Position numbers and translations under genes: made by a program
In this document: positions 1 to 10,301 of the stretch, piece by piece
Position numbering within the stretch: position 1 is the first letter of the stretch
How the letters are laid out: every line of letters starts with the position of its first letter
Assembly: GCF_017744015.1 (NCBI RefSeq)
Contig: NZ_JAGHRA010000004.1
Location: 248,001 to 312,000 of the forward strand
DNA length: 64,000 nt
Reading direction: 5' to 3'
DNA from: Paracoccus sp. R12_2
GTDB taxonomy: Bacteria > Pseudomonadota > Alphaproteobacteria > Rhodobacterales > Rhodobacteraceae
The notes under the pieces: model-generated
The model's input: only the letters and a program-made list of their open reading frames with translations
What the model was told of the DNA's origin: nothing
Databases searched by the model: none

Positions 1-174
1 CTGCAAATTGCGGAGTGCCGGTGATGAATTTCAGGCGGTTCGTGTCAAAAAAGTATCATAAATTTCTGGCTGGCGTCGTGGAGGCGCAGGCGTTGCAAGT
101 GCTAGAACGGGAATCGGCGCCACGAGGAGGACCGGTCCCACAAGGGCAGGATCCGGCGCGGGAAGGAGGAGATC

Positions 175-1059
175 ATGCAACCCGATCTGGAACTGGTGCA
201 CATCAGGAAAGGCGAATCCTTCGCCGCGTGGAAGCATGGCTATCCCTTCCGGACGGTGCGCTGGCACTATCATCCCGAATACGAAATCCATCAGGTCGTC
301 GCCACGTCAGGCAAGTTCTACATCGGTGACCATGTCGGCGAATTCGCGCCCGGCCAACTGATCATGACCGGACCGAACCTGCCGCAGAACTGGATCAGCG
401 ATATCCGCCCCGGCGAGATCGTTCCTCAGCGCACCCAGGTCATCCAGTTCCCCGAAAGTTTCATCGACGGGGCCCTTGCGACCTTTCCCGAACTGGACGC
501 CGCGCGACATCTGCTGGACCGCAGCCGGCGCGGGGTCCTGTTCGGCGACGATACCGCGCAAGCGGTCCGTCCCTTGATCCGTCGCCTGATCGACGCGCGC
601 GGCACGCGACGCCTTGGGCTTTTCTTCGAGATCCTCGACCTGATGGTGAACGCACCGCAGGCGCAGACGCTGGCCAGTCTCAGCTTCGTCCTGGATCTGG
701 AGAAGGCCGAGGAATCGGACATGAACCGCGCTATTGCCCATCTGCGCGACAACCTGAACGAACCGCTGAGCGAGGCCGAGCTTGCCGAATTGACCGGCCA
801 GAGCCAAAGCGCCTTCTCGCGGTCATTCAAGCGCCATACCGGCACGACGCTGGTCCGCTATCGCAACCAGCTTCGGATCGATCTGGCCTGCCACATGCTG
901 CTGTCCGACCCCGACACCAAGGTGGCGGACATCTGCTTCGAGGTCGGCTTCTCGAACCTGTCGAACTTCAACCGGCATTTCCTGAAGCTGAAGAACATGT
1001 CGCCGTCCGAATTCAGGGCAACATTCGCGGCCAACAACACGGTGCGCATGGCCAGCTAG
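175..1059 (+). CDS. AraC-family transcriptional regulator of the pentitol locus
   Basis: A 294-residue regulator with an N-terminal cupin-like sensor half (about residues 1-160, with several histidines around the HYHPEYEIHQ stretch) and a C-terminal AraC double helix-turn-helix (about 185-285), including the typical ending VGFSNLSNFNRHF followed by SPSEFR. A GGAGGAG ribosome site lies just before the ATG. It reads in the same direction as the ABC importer and catabolic genes that start 96 bases downstream, so it most likely senses the pentitol or its ketose and activates that operon. The inducer cannot be read from the sequence. Family call is firm; target is inference from position. Confidence 0.9.
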   Translation: MQPDLELVHIRKGESFAAWKHGYPFRTVRWHYHPEYEIHQVVATSGKFYIGDHVGEFAPGQLIMTGPNLPQNWISDIRPGEIVPQRTQVIQFPESFIDGALATFPELDAARHLLDRSRRGVLFGDDTAQAVRPLIRRLIDARGTRRLGLFFEILDLMVNAPQAQTLASLSFVLDLEKAEESDMNRAIAHLRDNLNEPLSEAELAELTGQSQSAFSRSFKRHTGTTLVRYRNQLRIDLACHMLLSDPDTKVADICFEVGFSNLSNFNRHFLKLKNMSPSEFRATFAANNTVRMAS

Positions 1060-1143
1060 GACGACCATTCACCCTTTACCAGTTTCCCATCGTTGCAGGC
1101 AGCATGTCCGCAGCGTGCGGAAAAGACGTGCCATCTTCATCAA

Positions 1144-1149
1144 CGGGAG
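1144..1149 (+). promoter_or_regulatory. Ribosome binding site of the sugar-binding protein gene
   Basis: GGGAGG sits six bases before the ATG at 1156 and fixes that start over an upstream in-frame ATG at 1093, which would put unrelated residues before the signal peptide. Between the araC-type gene and here lies a short imperfect palindrome (TCCGC at about 1108 and GCGGA), which could be an operator but is too short to claim. Confidence 0.6.
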
Positions 1150-1155
1150 GAACCC

Positions 1156-2076
1156 ATGAAGACATTCTTGAAAACCGCATCCATCGCGACCCTCGCGCTT
1201 GCCACATCGGCCGGATTGGCCGCCGCGCAGGACGACGGACCGCTGAAAATAGGCATGACGTTCCAGGAGATGAACAACCCCTATTTCGTCAGCATGCAAG
1301 AGGCGCTGAACGAGGCCGCCGCCCAACTGGGCGCCGAGGTGGTCGTGACCGACGCAGGACACGACGTCGCCAAGCAGATTTCGGACGTCGAGGACATGCT
1401 GCAACAGGGCATCGACATCCTGCTGGTCAATCCGACCGACAGCGCGGGCATCGAAACCGCCGTCAGGATGGCGAAGGATGCGGGGGCGATCGTCGTCGCC
1501 GTGGACGCCAACGCCAACGGACCGGTCGACAGCTTCGTGGGTTCCAAGAACCGCGACGCGGGGTACCAGTCCTGCAAGTACCTGGCCGAGGCGCTGGGGG
1601 GTGAAGGCGAAGTCGCGATCCTCGATGGCATCCCGGTCGTGCCAATCCTTGAACGTGTCGAAGGCTGCAAGGCCGCGCTGGAAGAGGCCGAAGGCATCAC
1701 GTTGGTTGATACCCAGAACGGCCGTCAGGACCGTTCGGTCGCGCTTGGCGTGGTCGAGAACATGATCCAGTCGCATCCGGACCTTGCCGGCATCTTCTCG
1801 GTCAATGATGGCGGCGCGATGGGGGCGCTGGCAGCGATCCAGGGGTCGGGCAAGGACATCAAGCTGACCTCGGTTGATGGTGCGCCCGAAGCCGTCGAAG
1901 CGATCGCCAAGGGCACGGCGTTCATCGAGACCACTGCCCAGTTCCCGCGCGATCAGGTTCGCATCGGTCTGGCCATGGCGCTGGCCAAGCACTGGGGCGC
2001 GCAGGTCGTGCCGACCGAGGTGCCGATCGACGTGAAGGTTGTCGATGCCGAGAACGCCGAAGGCTTCTCCTGGTAA
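1156..2076 (+). CDS. Sugar/polyol ABC transporter, periplasmic binding protein
   Basis: A 306-residue RbsB-type periplasmic binding protein (Peripla_BP_4 fold). Residues 1-24 are a clear Sec signal peptide (MKTFLKTASIATLALATSAG then AAAQ). The mature protein has the family's two-lobe pattern with KIGMTFQEMNNPYF at the first strand, a GSKNRDAGY stretch in the hinge region and SVNDGGAMGALAA in the second lobe. It would capture the substrate and deliver it to the ATPase and permease encoded directly downstream. The linked ribitol dehydrogenase and pentulokinase suggest ribitol or another pentitol. A strong hairpin follows the stop codon and may keep this gene's message more abundant than that of its partners. 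Confidence 0.92.
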   Translation: MKTFLKTASIATLALATSAGLAAAQDDGPLKIGMTFQEMNNPYFVSMQEALNEAAAQLGAEVVVTDAGHDVAKQISDVEDMLQQGIDILLVNPTDSAGIETAVRMAKDAGAIVVAVDANANGPVDSFVGSKNRDAGYQSCKYLAEALGGEGEVAILDGIPVVPILERVEGCKAALEEAEGITLVDTQNGRQDRSVALGVVENMIQSHPDLAGIFSVNDGGAMGALAAIQGSGKDIKLTSVDGAPEAVEAIAKGTAFIETTAQFPRDQVRIGLAMALAKHWGAQVVPTEVPIDVKVVDAENAEGFSW

Positions 2077-2088
2077 TCTGCGACCGAC

Positions 2089-2111
2089 CGCGCCCGGAGG
2101 TTCCGGGCGCG
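2089..2111 (+). other. Intra-operon hairpin after the binding protein gene
   Basis: A perfect 10-bp inverted repeat (CGCGCCCGGA, three-base loop GGT, TCCGGGCGCG) in the 57-base gap between the binding protein and ATPase genes. There is no T run after it, so it is not a normal terminator. Hairpins in this position in binding-protein-dependent operons (malE-malF is the classic case) protect the upstream message from 3' decay. That role is inferred here. Confidence 0.7.
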
Positions 2112-2133
2112 GGCTGAAATGGGAGGACGTGAC

Positions 2134-3625
<1,492 letters not shown>

Positions 3626-3636
<11 letters not shown>

Positions 3637-4603
3637 ATCTTCACCCGAAGCGCCGCCATCGGCGTGGCAATCCATCCTTGGCGGGCTCAAGCACTCGCCC
3701 CTGATCCTGCCGCTGGTCGGCCTGATCGCCGTCTCGACCGTCATGGCATTCGCCAGCGACAATTTCTTCAGCGTGGACAATATCGTCAATGTCCTGCGGC
3801 AGCAGTCGATCATCGGCATCCTGGCGATCGGCATGACCTTCGTGATCCTGACCGGCGGGATCGACCTGTCGGTCGGCGCGGTCATGGCGCTGTGCGGTAC
3901 GCTGGGGGCCGGGGTCATGGTGAACATGGGCATGCCGGGCGTCGCCGGGTTGCTGGCGATGATCGTGGTCGGCGTGCTGTTCGGGGTCTTCAACGGCGTG
4001 CTGGTCGCGTGGGGACAGATGCCCGCGATCATCGTGACGCTGGCAACCATGCTGATCGCGCGCGGCTTCGGCCTTGTCTATTCCGGCGGTTACCCGATCA
4101 GCGGGGTGCCGGGATGGGTGTCGTGGTTCGGCGTCGGCCGCATCGCCGGGGTGCCGGTGCCGATCATCATCATGGTGCTGCTTTACGCCGCGGCCTGGGT
4201 GCTGTTGCAGCGCACCTCGTTCGGGCGCCACGTCTATGCGATCGGCGGAAACGAGACGGCAGCGAACCTGTCGGGCGTGAACACCAAGCGGGTCAAGCTG
4301 TTTGTCTTCATGATCTCGGGCTTCACCTCGGCCATGGCGGCCATCGTCTTGACCGGCCGCCTGATGAGTGGCCAGCCCGGCGCAGGTGTCGCGTTCGAAC
4401 TGGATGCCATCGCGATGGTGGTTCTGGGCGGCGCCGCCATCTCGGGCGGGCGCGGCCTGATCATCGGCACGCTGATCGGAGCGGTGCTGTTGGGGATCAT
4501 CAACAACGGGCTGAACCTGATGGGTATCAACCCGTATCTGCAGGACGTGATCAAGGGATTCATCATCCTTCTGGCCATCTATATCGGCCGCGAATGGCGC
4601 TAG
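3626..4603 (+). CDS. Sugar ABC transporter, permease
   Basis: A 325-residue RbsC-type permease (BPD_transp_2) with about eight to ten hydrophobic segments. The family motif [10 protein letters not shown] follows the second membrane segment, and [10 protein letters not shown] lies in the C-terminal half before the last helices. The N-terminal 25 residues are cytosolic and polar. It forms the translocation channel with the ATPase encoded just upstream. The gene begins inside the end of the ATPase gene. Only one permease gene is present, so the channel is presumably a homodimer, as in ribose importers. Confidence 0.94.
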
Positions 4604-4610
4604 TCGCCGT

Positions 4611-4637
4611 GGGGGCGGCCCCCTCCCTGCCGCCCCC
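4611..4637 (+). other. GC-rich hairpin between permease and kinase genes
   Basis: A perfect 9-bp stem (GGGGGCGGC and GCCGCCCCC, nine-base loop) followed by GAATTTCTTG. The T run is too interrupted for a strong terminator, so this may be a partial terminator or a message-stability element that separates transport genes from catabolic genes. The downstream kinase lies 61 bases from the permease stop, on the same strand. Confidence 0.55.
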
Positions 4638-4664
4638 GAATTTCTTGCAACCGGAGTTCAGCGG

Positions 4665-6296
4665 ATGAGCGATCATTTCATTGGCATCGATGTCGGCACC
4701 GGCTCGGCCCGCGCCGGGGTTTTCGACCGGACCGGCAATCTGCTTGCCACCGCCAGGCGCGATGTCGACATGCACCGCGCGGGCGTCATCGCCGAACAAT
4801 CCGGCGATCAGGTCTGGGACGCGGTCTGCGCCGCGACCCGGCAGGCGGTGTCACAGGCGGGCATCCGGCTGGACAGCGTGCGCGGCATCGGGTTCGACGC
4901 GACCTGTTCGCTGGTCGTGCGGGGCGTCGATGGCGCGGCACTGCCGGTGGGCGATCCGGACCATCCCGAACGCGACATCATCGTGTGGATGGATCACCGC
5001 GCCGTCGAGCAGGCCGAACGGATCAACGCGCAGGGCCATGACGTGCTGCGGTATGTGGGCGGCCGCATCTCGCCCGAGATGGAGACGCCCAAGCTTTTGT
5101 GGCTGAAGGAAAACCGGCCCGACATCTATCATGCTGCGGGGCATTTCTTCGACCTGACCGATTTCCTGACATGGAAGGCGACCGGCAGCCTTGCGCGTTC
5201 GACCTGCACGGTGACCTGCAAATGGACCTATCTGGCGCATGAAGGGCGCTGGGACCCTGAATATTTCCACGGTATCGGGCTGGGCGATCTGGCACGGGAT
5301 GGCTTTGCCCGGATCGGCACCGAGGTCGTCGAACCCGGCACCGCGCTGGGGAAGGGGTTGACCCCGGATGCGGCGCGGCAGATGGCGCTTGTTCCCGGCA
5401 TCGCGGTCGGTGCGGGCCTGATCGACGCGCATGCGGGCGGGATCGGAACGGTCGGCGCGCAGGGCGGCGGCGGCGATCCGACACGCTGTCTGGGATATGT
5501 CTTCGGCACCTCGTCCTGCACCATGACGACCACGACCAAGCCTGCCTTCGTGCCGGGCGTCTGGGGCCCCTATTTCTCGGCCATGGTGCCCGGCGCATGG
5601 CTGAACGAGGGCGGCCAGTCGGTCGCCGGCGCTGCCATCGATCATCTTGTGACGATGCATCCCGCCCATGCCGAGGCGAAGGCCCGCGCCAAGGCTGTGG
5701 ATATGTCGCTGCCGGCATGGCTGGCCGACACCGCGCTTGACCGGGCAGGGGCCGCCTCTGACGCGGTGATGCTGGCCGGGCAGGTTCATGTGGTCCCGGA
5801 ATTCCTTGGCAACCGTGCGCCCTTCGCCGATCCGCAGGCGCGGGCGGTGATTGCCGGACAGGGCGTCGAAACCGGGCTGGACGGGCTGATCGCGCTGTAT
5901 GTCGCGGGGATCTGCGGCCTTGGGTGCGGCCTGCGCCAGATCATCGAGACGCAGGCCGCGAACGGTGCGCCCGTGGACAGTATCGCGATCAGCGGCGGCG
6001 CGGGCCAGCACCCGCTGATCCGCCAGATCCTTGCGGACGCCACCGGCCTGCCCGTCGAGGCGACGGAATGCGTGGAACCCGTACTTCTGGGATCGGCCAT
6101 CCTGGGCGCGGTCGCGGCGGGAAGCTTCGACGATATCCACAGCGCGATGCCGGTCATGGCGCGCGTGCAGGATCGCTATGTCCCCGCCCAAGGGCGGGTC
6201 AGGCGGCTTCAGGATGCGCGGTTTGACGCGTTCCTGACGCTGCAGCGCACGGCGCGCGAGATCCGCCAGAAGATCGCCGAGGCCATGGCGACATGA
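4665..6296 (+). CDS. FGGY-family pentulose kinase, probably D-ribulokinase
   Basis: A 543-residue sugar kinase of the FGGY family. The N-terminal phosphate-binding loop reads IGIDVGTGSARAGVFD, followed by the long insert and WMDHRA segment typical of ribulokinase-type members. The C-terminal half has the second nucleotide motif ISGGAGQHPLIRQI and ends with EPVLLGSAILGAVAAG. The length of about 540 matches ribulokinases better than xylulokinases or glycerol kinases, which run near 500. With the ribitol-dehydrogenase-like enzyme downstream, the likely step is D-ribulose to D-ribulose 5-phosphate, feeding the pentose phosphate pathway. The substrate is inferred from context. Confidence 0.85.
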   Translation: MSDHFIGIDVGTGSARAGVFDRTGNLLATARRDVDMHRAGVIAEQSGDQVWDAVCAATRQAVSQAGIRLDSVRGIGFDATCSLVVRGVDGAALPVGDPDHPERDIIVWMDHRAVEQAERINAQGHDVLRYVGGRISPEMETPKLLWLKENRPDIYHAAGHFFDLTDFLTWKATGSLARSTCTVTCKWTYLAHEGRWDPEYFHGIGLGDLARDGFARIGTEVVEPGTALGKGLTPDAARQMALVPGIAVGAGLIDAHAGGIGTVGAQGGGGDPTRCLGYVFGTSSCTMTTTTKPAFVPGVWGPYFSAMVPGAWLNEGGQSVAGAAIDHLVTMHPAHAEAKARAKAVDMSLPAWLADTALDRAGAASDAVMLAGQVHVVPEFLGNRAPFADPQARAVIAGQGVETGLDGLIALYVAGICGLGCGLRQIIETQAANGAPVDSIAISGGAGQHPLIRQILADATGLPVEATECVEPVLLGSAILGAVAAGSFDDIHSAMPVMARVQDRYVPAQGRVRRLQDARFDAFLTLQRTAREIRQKIAEAMAT

Positions 6297-6357
6297 CATC
6301 CGGGCGTCCCACCGCAAATCGGGTCGCGTCCGACCGAACCATCTTGTGAGGCTTGCA

Positions 6358-7083
6358 ATGGAATTCACTGGAAAATCCGTCATCATCACCGGCGCCGGCA
6401 AGGGGATCGGGCGCGCCACCGCACGCTTGCTGGCCGAACGTGGCGCGCAGGTCGTGGCCATCAGCCGCACCGGCGCCGATCTGGACAGCCTGTCCGCCGA
6501 AACGGGATCCCGCAGCGTCGTTGCGGATCTGTCCGACCCCGCCGCCGCGCGCGGGGCGATGGCCGAGGCCGGAACCTGCGATTTTCTCGTCAACTGCGCC
6601 GGCACGAACGTGCTGGAAAGCCTGCTGGACATGACCGACGCCGGCTATGAGACGGTCATGGGAATCAATCTGCGAACGGCGTTGATCTGCGCGCAGGAAT
6701 TTGCCCGCGCCCGCGTCGCGGCGGGCGGCGGCGGCGCGATTGTCAACGTCACCAGCATCGCAGGGCATCGCGGCTTTGCCGATCATGTCTGCTATGCCGC
6801 CTCGAAGGCAGGGCTGGAGGGCGCGACCCGTGTGATGGCCAGGGAACTGGGCCCGCATGGCATCAGGGTCGCAGCCCTGGCACCGACCGTGACAATGACC
6901 GAACTTGCCGCCGAAGCATGGAGCGATCCGGAAAAGCGCGATCCGATGATGGCGCGCCACCCGATGGGCCGCTTTGCCGAGGCCGAGGATGTCGCGAAAA
7001 GCATCGCCCTGCTGCTGTCACCCGACGCCGCGATGATCACAGGCGCCGTGCTTCCGCTGGACGGCGGCTTTCTGGCCGTCTGA
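6358..7083 (+). CDS. SDR-family NAD(P)-dependent oxidoreductase, L-xylulose/carbonyl reductase-like
   Basis: A 241-residue classical short-chain dehydrogenase. The cofactor loop is TGAGKGIG (11-18), NCAG lies at about 79-82, and the catalytic set is S133, Y146 and K150 in YAASK. The short overall length and the dimer-forming end (LPLDGGFLAV) resemble the dicarbonyl/L-xylulose reductase group. An in-frame GTG at 6346 is a possible longer start, but the ATG at 6358 begins the usual MxFxGKxVIITGAGKGIG. It lies between the kinase and the ribitol dehydrogenase, so it probably interconverts another pentitol/pentulose pair. Exact substrate unknown. Confidence 0.85.
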   Translation: MEFTGKSVIITGAGKGIGRATARLLAERGAQVVAISRTGADLDSLSAETGSRSVVADLSDPAAARGAMAEAGTCDFLVNCAGTNVLESLLDMTDAGYETVMGINLRTALICAQEFARARVAAGGGGAIVNVTSIAGHRGFADHVCYAASKAGLEGATRVMARELGPHGIRVAALAPTVTMTELAAEAWSDPEKRDPMMARHPMGRFAEAEDVAKSIALLLSPDAAMITGAVLPLDGGFLAV

Positions 7084-7151
7084 TCCCGGAACCGCCTGCA
7101 AACCAACCACAGGATGTGCGGGACATGCCCGCCGAACGAAGGAGACATCGC

Positions 7152-7880
7152 ATGACCAAGGAATTCACCGGCAAGACAGCCGTCGTCACCGGCGCCGCGT
7201 CGGGCATCGGCCTGTCCGCCACCAAGGCGCTGCTTGGCGCCGGCGCGCGCGTTGTCATGGTCGATCGCAACAGCGAGGCGCTGGCCGAACTGACCGCCAG
7301 CTTGGGCGGCAACACCGTTTCGCAGGTCACGGATCTGCTGGATGCCGACAGCTGCAACGCGATGGTCCCCGAGATCCTTGAGAAGACCGGACAGATCGAC
7401 ATCATCGTGTGCAATGCCGGCAGCTATGTCGGCGGCGATCTGGTCGAGACGAACCCGGCAGCCATCGACCGGATGCTGAACCTGAACGTCAACGCGGTGA
7501 TGAAGAACGTGCACGCCGTGGCGCCCCACATGATCGAACGCGGCACCGGCGATATTCTGGTGACCTGTTCGATTGCCGGACACGCCCCGATCCATGTCGA
7601 GCCGGTCTATTCCGCCTCGAAATGGGCGGTGACCTGCTTTGTCCAGACCATGCGCCGGCAATTGATGGGGCACGGGATTCGCGTCGGTCAGGTCTCGCCC
7701 GGCCCGGTGATCTCGGCCCTGCTCTCCGATTGGGAGCCCGAGCGGTTGCAGCGCATGAAGGACGCAGGGGCGCTGATCGAACCGCAAGAGGTTTCGGACG
7801 CCCTGATGTTCATGCTGACCCGCCCACGCAACGTCACCATCCGCGACATGATCGTGCTGCCCAGCAATTTCGACATCTGA
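7152..7880 (+). CDS. rbtD: Ribitol 2-dehydrogenase-like SDR
   Basis: A 242-residue SDR whose whole length resembles the Klebsiella ribitol 2-dehydrogenase as I remember it: TGAASGIG (13-20), CNAGSYVGG (NAG at 88-90), the segment GDILVTCSIAG (S140), EPVYSASK (Y153, K157), SPGPVISALLSDW, and the distinctive C terminus VTIRDMIVLPSNFDI. That ending is a marker of ribitol dehydrogenases and is unlike the DGG ending of most SDRs, including the one upstream. It would oxidise ribitol to D-ribulose with NAD. AAGGAG lies nine bases before the ATG. It is the last gene of the catabolic operon. The symbol is by similarity only. Confidence 0.82.
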   Translation: MTKEFTGKTAVVTGAASGIGLSATKALLGAGARVVMVDRNSEALAELTASLGGNTVSQVTDLLDADSCNAMVPEILEKTGQIDIIVCNAGSYVGGDLVETNPAAIDRMLNLNVNAVMKNVHAVAPHMIERGTGDILVTCSIAGHAPIHVEPVYSASKWAVTCFVQTMRRQLMGHGIRVGQVSPGPVISALLSDWEPERLQRMKDAGALIEPQEVSDALMFMLTRPRNVTIRDMIVLPSNFDI

Positions 7881-7910
7881 CCGAACCGACCGGCGGTGGC
7901 ACGCGGGGTG

Positions 7911-7928
7911 GGCAGATCAGTCTGCCCC
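7911..7928 (+). terminator. Hairpin after the pentitol operon, possible terminator
   Basis: GGGCAGA, loop TCAG, TCTGCCC: a perfect 7-bp stem 30 bases after the last catabolic gene, set in GC-rich sequence. No T run follows (next bases CGCCGTC), so if it ends transcription it would have to do so with Rho. The downstream amidohydrolase begins about 95 bases later with its own good ribosome site. Confidence 0.4.
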
Positions 7929-8023
7929 GCCGTCTGGTTCAGGTTGGCTGCCGGGCAGAACGCATCGGCCCACTTGCACACTCTGCACGAAGCCCTCATC
8001 CTGTCGGATGAAGGAGACCGATC

Positions 8024-9190
8024 ATGCCCGTCAAGAACCGCTTTGCCGAACTGCTGCCCGAAATCACCGCTTGGCGGCGCGATTTCCACGAACATCCCGA
8101 ACTTCTGTATGACGTCCATCGAACCGCCGGCAAGGTTGCCGATCTGCTGCGCGAATTCGGCTGCGACGAGGTGACCGAGGGCGTCGGTCGCACCGGCGTC
8201 GTCGGCGTCATCCGCGGCAAGACCGACAGCAAGGGCCGGGTGATCGGCCTGCGCGCCGATATGGATGCGCTGCCGATCAACGAACAGACCGGCGTCGAAT
8301 ACGCCTCGAAGACGCCGGGCAAGATGCATGCCTGCGGTCATGACGGCCATACCGCGATGCTGCTGGGTGCCGCGAAATACCTGGCCGAGACGCGCAATTT
8401 CGACGGCACCGCCGTGGTGATCTTCCAGCCCGCCGAAGAAGGCGGCGGCGGCGGCGATGCAATGGTCAAGGATGGCCTGATCGAACGTTGGAAGATCGAC
8501 GAGGTCTATGGGATGCACAACATGCCCGGCGTGCCGACGGGCACCTTCGCGATCAAGCCCGGCGCGATGATGGCCGCGGCGGACCAGTTCGACATCACCG
8601 TGACCGGCAAGGGTGGGCACGCCGCCAAGCCGCATGATTGCATCGACACCACATTGACCGCCGCGCAGATCATCGTCGCTCTGCAATCCATCGTGTCGCG
8701 CAATATCGATCCGCTGCAGAACGCGGTCATCTCGGTCTGCGTCGTCTCGACCGATTCCACGGCGCATAACGTGATCCCGCATGTCGTCAAGCTGAAGGGC
8801 ACCGCCCGCAGCCTTGATCCCGGTGTTCGCGATCAGTTGGAGGAAGGCATCATCCGCGTCGCGACGAATATCGCCGCCGCGATGGGCGCGATCGCCGAGG
8901 TGCAGTACGATCGCGGCTACCCGGTGACGATGAACGACGATCAGGCGACCGAATGGGCGGCCGAGGTCGCCCGCCAGATCGCCGGCGACGTGAACATGGA
9001 CATGCAGCCGATGATGGGCGGCGAGGATTTCAGCTATATGCTGAACGAACGTCAGGGCGCCTATATCTTTGTCGGCAACGGCGACACGGCGATGGTTCAT
9101 CACCCCGCCTATAATTTCAACGACGACGCGATCCCGGCCGGTTCAAGCTGGTATGCCGGCATGATCGAAAGCCGCTTGCCGGCCGCCTGA
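8024..9190 (+). CDS. M20 metallopeptidase-family amidohydrolase (hippurate hydrolase/IAA-amino-acid hydrolase type)
   Basis: A 388-residue di-metal amidohydrolase of the M20D group. Metal and catalytic motifs are all present: GLRADMDALP, MHACGHDGHTAML, the glutamate pair in QPAEEGGGGG, GMHNMPG, and the last ligand region MMGGEDFSYML near the C terminus. A dimerisation domain occupies the middle (about 185-300, starting at FDITVTGKGGHAAKPHD). It would hydrolyse N-acyl amino acids or similar amides in the cytosol. AAGGAG lies eight bases before the ATG. No neighbour narrows the substrate. It sits after the pentitol operon but has no obvious part in it. Confidence 0.9.
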   Translation: MPVKNRFAELLPEITAWRRDFHEHPELLYDVHRTAGKVADLLREFGCDEVTEGVGRTGVVGVIRGKTDSKGRVIGLRADMDALPINEQTGVEYASKTPGKMHACGHDGHTAMLLGAAKYLAETRNFDGTAVVIFQPAEEGGGGGDAMVKDGLIERWKIDEVYGMHNMPGVPTGTFAIKPGAMMAAADQFDITVTGKGGHAAKPHDCIDTTLTAAQIIVALQSIVSRNIDPLQNAVISVCVVSTDSTAHNVIPHVVKLKGTARSLDPGVRDQLEEGIIRVATNIAAAMGAIAEVQYDRGYPVTMNDDQATEWAAEVARQIAGDVNMDMQPMMGGEDFSYMLNERQGAYIFVGNGDTAMVHHPAYNFNDDAIPAGSSWYAGMIESRLPAA

Positions 9191-9289
9191 TCGTTCGGTC
9201 GGGCGATCGCGCAATGTCGCATGAACGCCCGGCTGTGTCGGAATCGCGATGGAGGTTCCGCGCCATTCGTCCGAAATGCGAACCAGACC

Positions 9290-9312
9290 GGGCCGTCCAT
9301 CACGGGCGGCCC
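9290..9312 (+). other. Hairpin upstream of purU
   Basis: GGGCCGTCC, five-base loop, GGGCGGCCC: a 9-bp stem with one G-U pair in the 145-base gap between the amidohydrolase and purU. No T run follows. It could be a weak terminator of the upstream gene or part of the purU leader. I see no glycine or other known riboswitch core around it. Confidence 0.35.
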
Positions 9313-9335
9313 TGAATATGCAACGGAGCCCGACC

Positions 9336-10220
9336 ATGAACAGCTATACCCTGCGCGTTACCTGCGCCTCGACCCGTGGCATCGTCGCGGCGATTTCGGG
9401 CTTTCTTGCCGCCAAGGACTGCAACATCACCGACAGCGCACAGTTTGACGACATCGAGACAGGCCGCTTCTTCATGCGCATGAGCTTCCGGTCCGAGGGG
9501 GGCGTGAGCCTGCAGCAGTTGCGAACCGATTTCGCGCCCATCGCCGAAAAATTCGGCATGCAGGTCGAGATCGGCGACGATTCGGTGAAGAAGAAGGTGC
9601 TGATCATGGTCAGCCGCTTCGGTCACTGTCTGAACGACCTGCTGTATCGCTGGCAGATCGGCGCGCTGCCCATCGACATCGTCGGCGTCATCTCGAACCA
9701 CCATGAATACCAGAAAGTCGTCGTCAATCACGACATTCCCTTCCACATGATCCGCGTCACCCCCGCGAACAAGCCCGAGGCCGAGGCGCGGCAGATGGAG
9801 ATCATCGAGGAAACCGGGGCGGAACTGATCGTGCTGGCGCGCTATATGCAGGTTCTGTCGGACCAGATGTGCAAGAAGATGTCGGGCCGGATCATCAATA
9901 TCCACCATTCCTTCCTGCCGTCCTTCAAGGGCGCGAACCCCTACAAGCAGGCCTATGAAAAGGGCGTCAAGCTGATCGGCGCGACCAGCCATTATGTCAC
10001 CGCCGATCTGGACGAAGGGCCGATCATCGAACAGGACACGGTGCGCGTCACCCATGCGCAGTCGCCCGGCGACTATGTCAGCCTTGGCCGCGACGTCGAA
10101 AGCCAGGTCCTGTCGCGTGCGATCCACGCCCATATCCATGGCCGGGTGTTCCTGAACGGTCCGAAAACCGTAGTTTTCCCGGCCTCGCCCGGCAGCTATG
10201 TGTCTGAACGGATGGGTTGA
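9336..10220 (+). CDS. purU: Formyltetrahydrofolate deformylase
   Basis: A 294-residue PurU: N-terminal ACT domain (about 1-80, beginning YTLRVTCASTRGIVAAISGF) and C-terminal formyltransferase-like domain. The catalytic block INIHHSFLPSFKGANPY and the later GATSHYVTADLDEGPIIEQD are intact, with the active-site N, H and D. It hydrolyses 10-formyl-THF to formate and THF, balancing one-carbon units. The ACT domain is expected to sense glycine or methionine. CGGAG lies upstream of the chosen ATG at 9336. An open frame continues upstream to 9249 but lacks the family N terminus. The paired enzyme folD lies 13 kb away in this window. Confidence 0.95.
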   Translation: MNSYTLRVTCASTRGIVAAISGFLAAKDCNITDSAQFDDIETGRFFMRMSFRSEGGVSLQQLRTDFAPIAEKFGMQVEIGDDSVKKKVLIMVSRFGHCLNDLLYRWQIGALPIDIVGVISNHHEYQKVVVNHDIPFHMIRVTPANKPEAEARQMEIIEETGAELIVLARYMQVLSDQMCKKMSGRIINIHHSFLPSFKGANPYKQAYEKGVKLIGATSHYVTADLDEGPIIEQDTVRVTHAQSPGDYVSLGRDVESQVLSRAIHAHIHGRVFLNGPKTVVFPASPGSYVSERMG

Positions 10221-10265
10221 TGAACTGCACGCCGCGCGCCAGCGCCGACAAAGGGCTTTGAACGA

Positions 10266-10293
10266 TTGCGCAGGTTCCTCAGGCTGCGATAAC
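10266..10293 (+). promoter_or_regulatory. Candidate promoter for dnaE
   Basis: TTGCGC (10266-10271), a 16-base spacer and GATAAC (10288-10293) resemble a housekeeping promoter. The -10 ends only eight bases before the dnaE ATG at 10302, and there is no ribosome site between, so if real it would make a leaderless or nearly leaderless message. The -35 matches poorly. Confidence 0.35.
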
Positions 10294-10301
10294 GTCGCGG
10301 C

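Noticed and set aside
9191..9335. Glycine riboswitch before purU
   Set aside because: Only one plain hairpin is present; no conserved aptamer core or tandem arrangement is visible.
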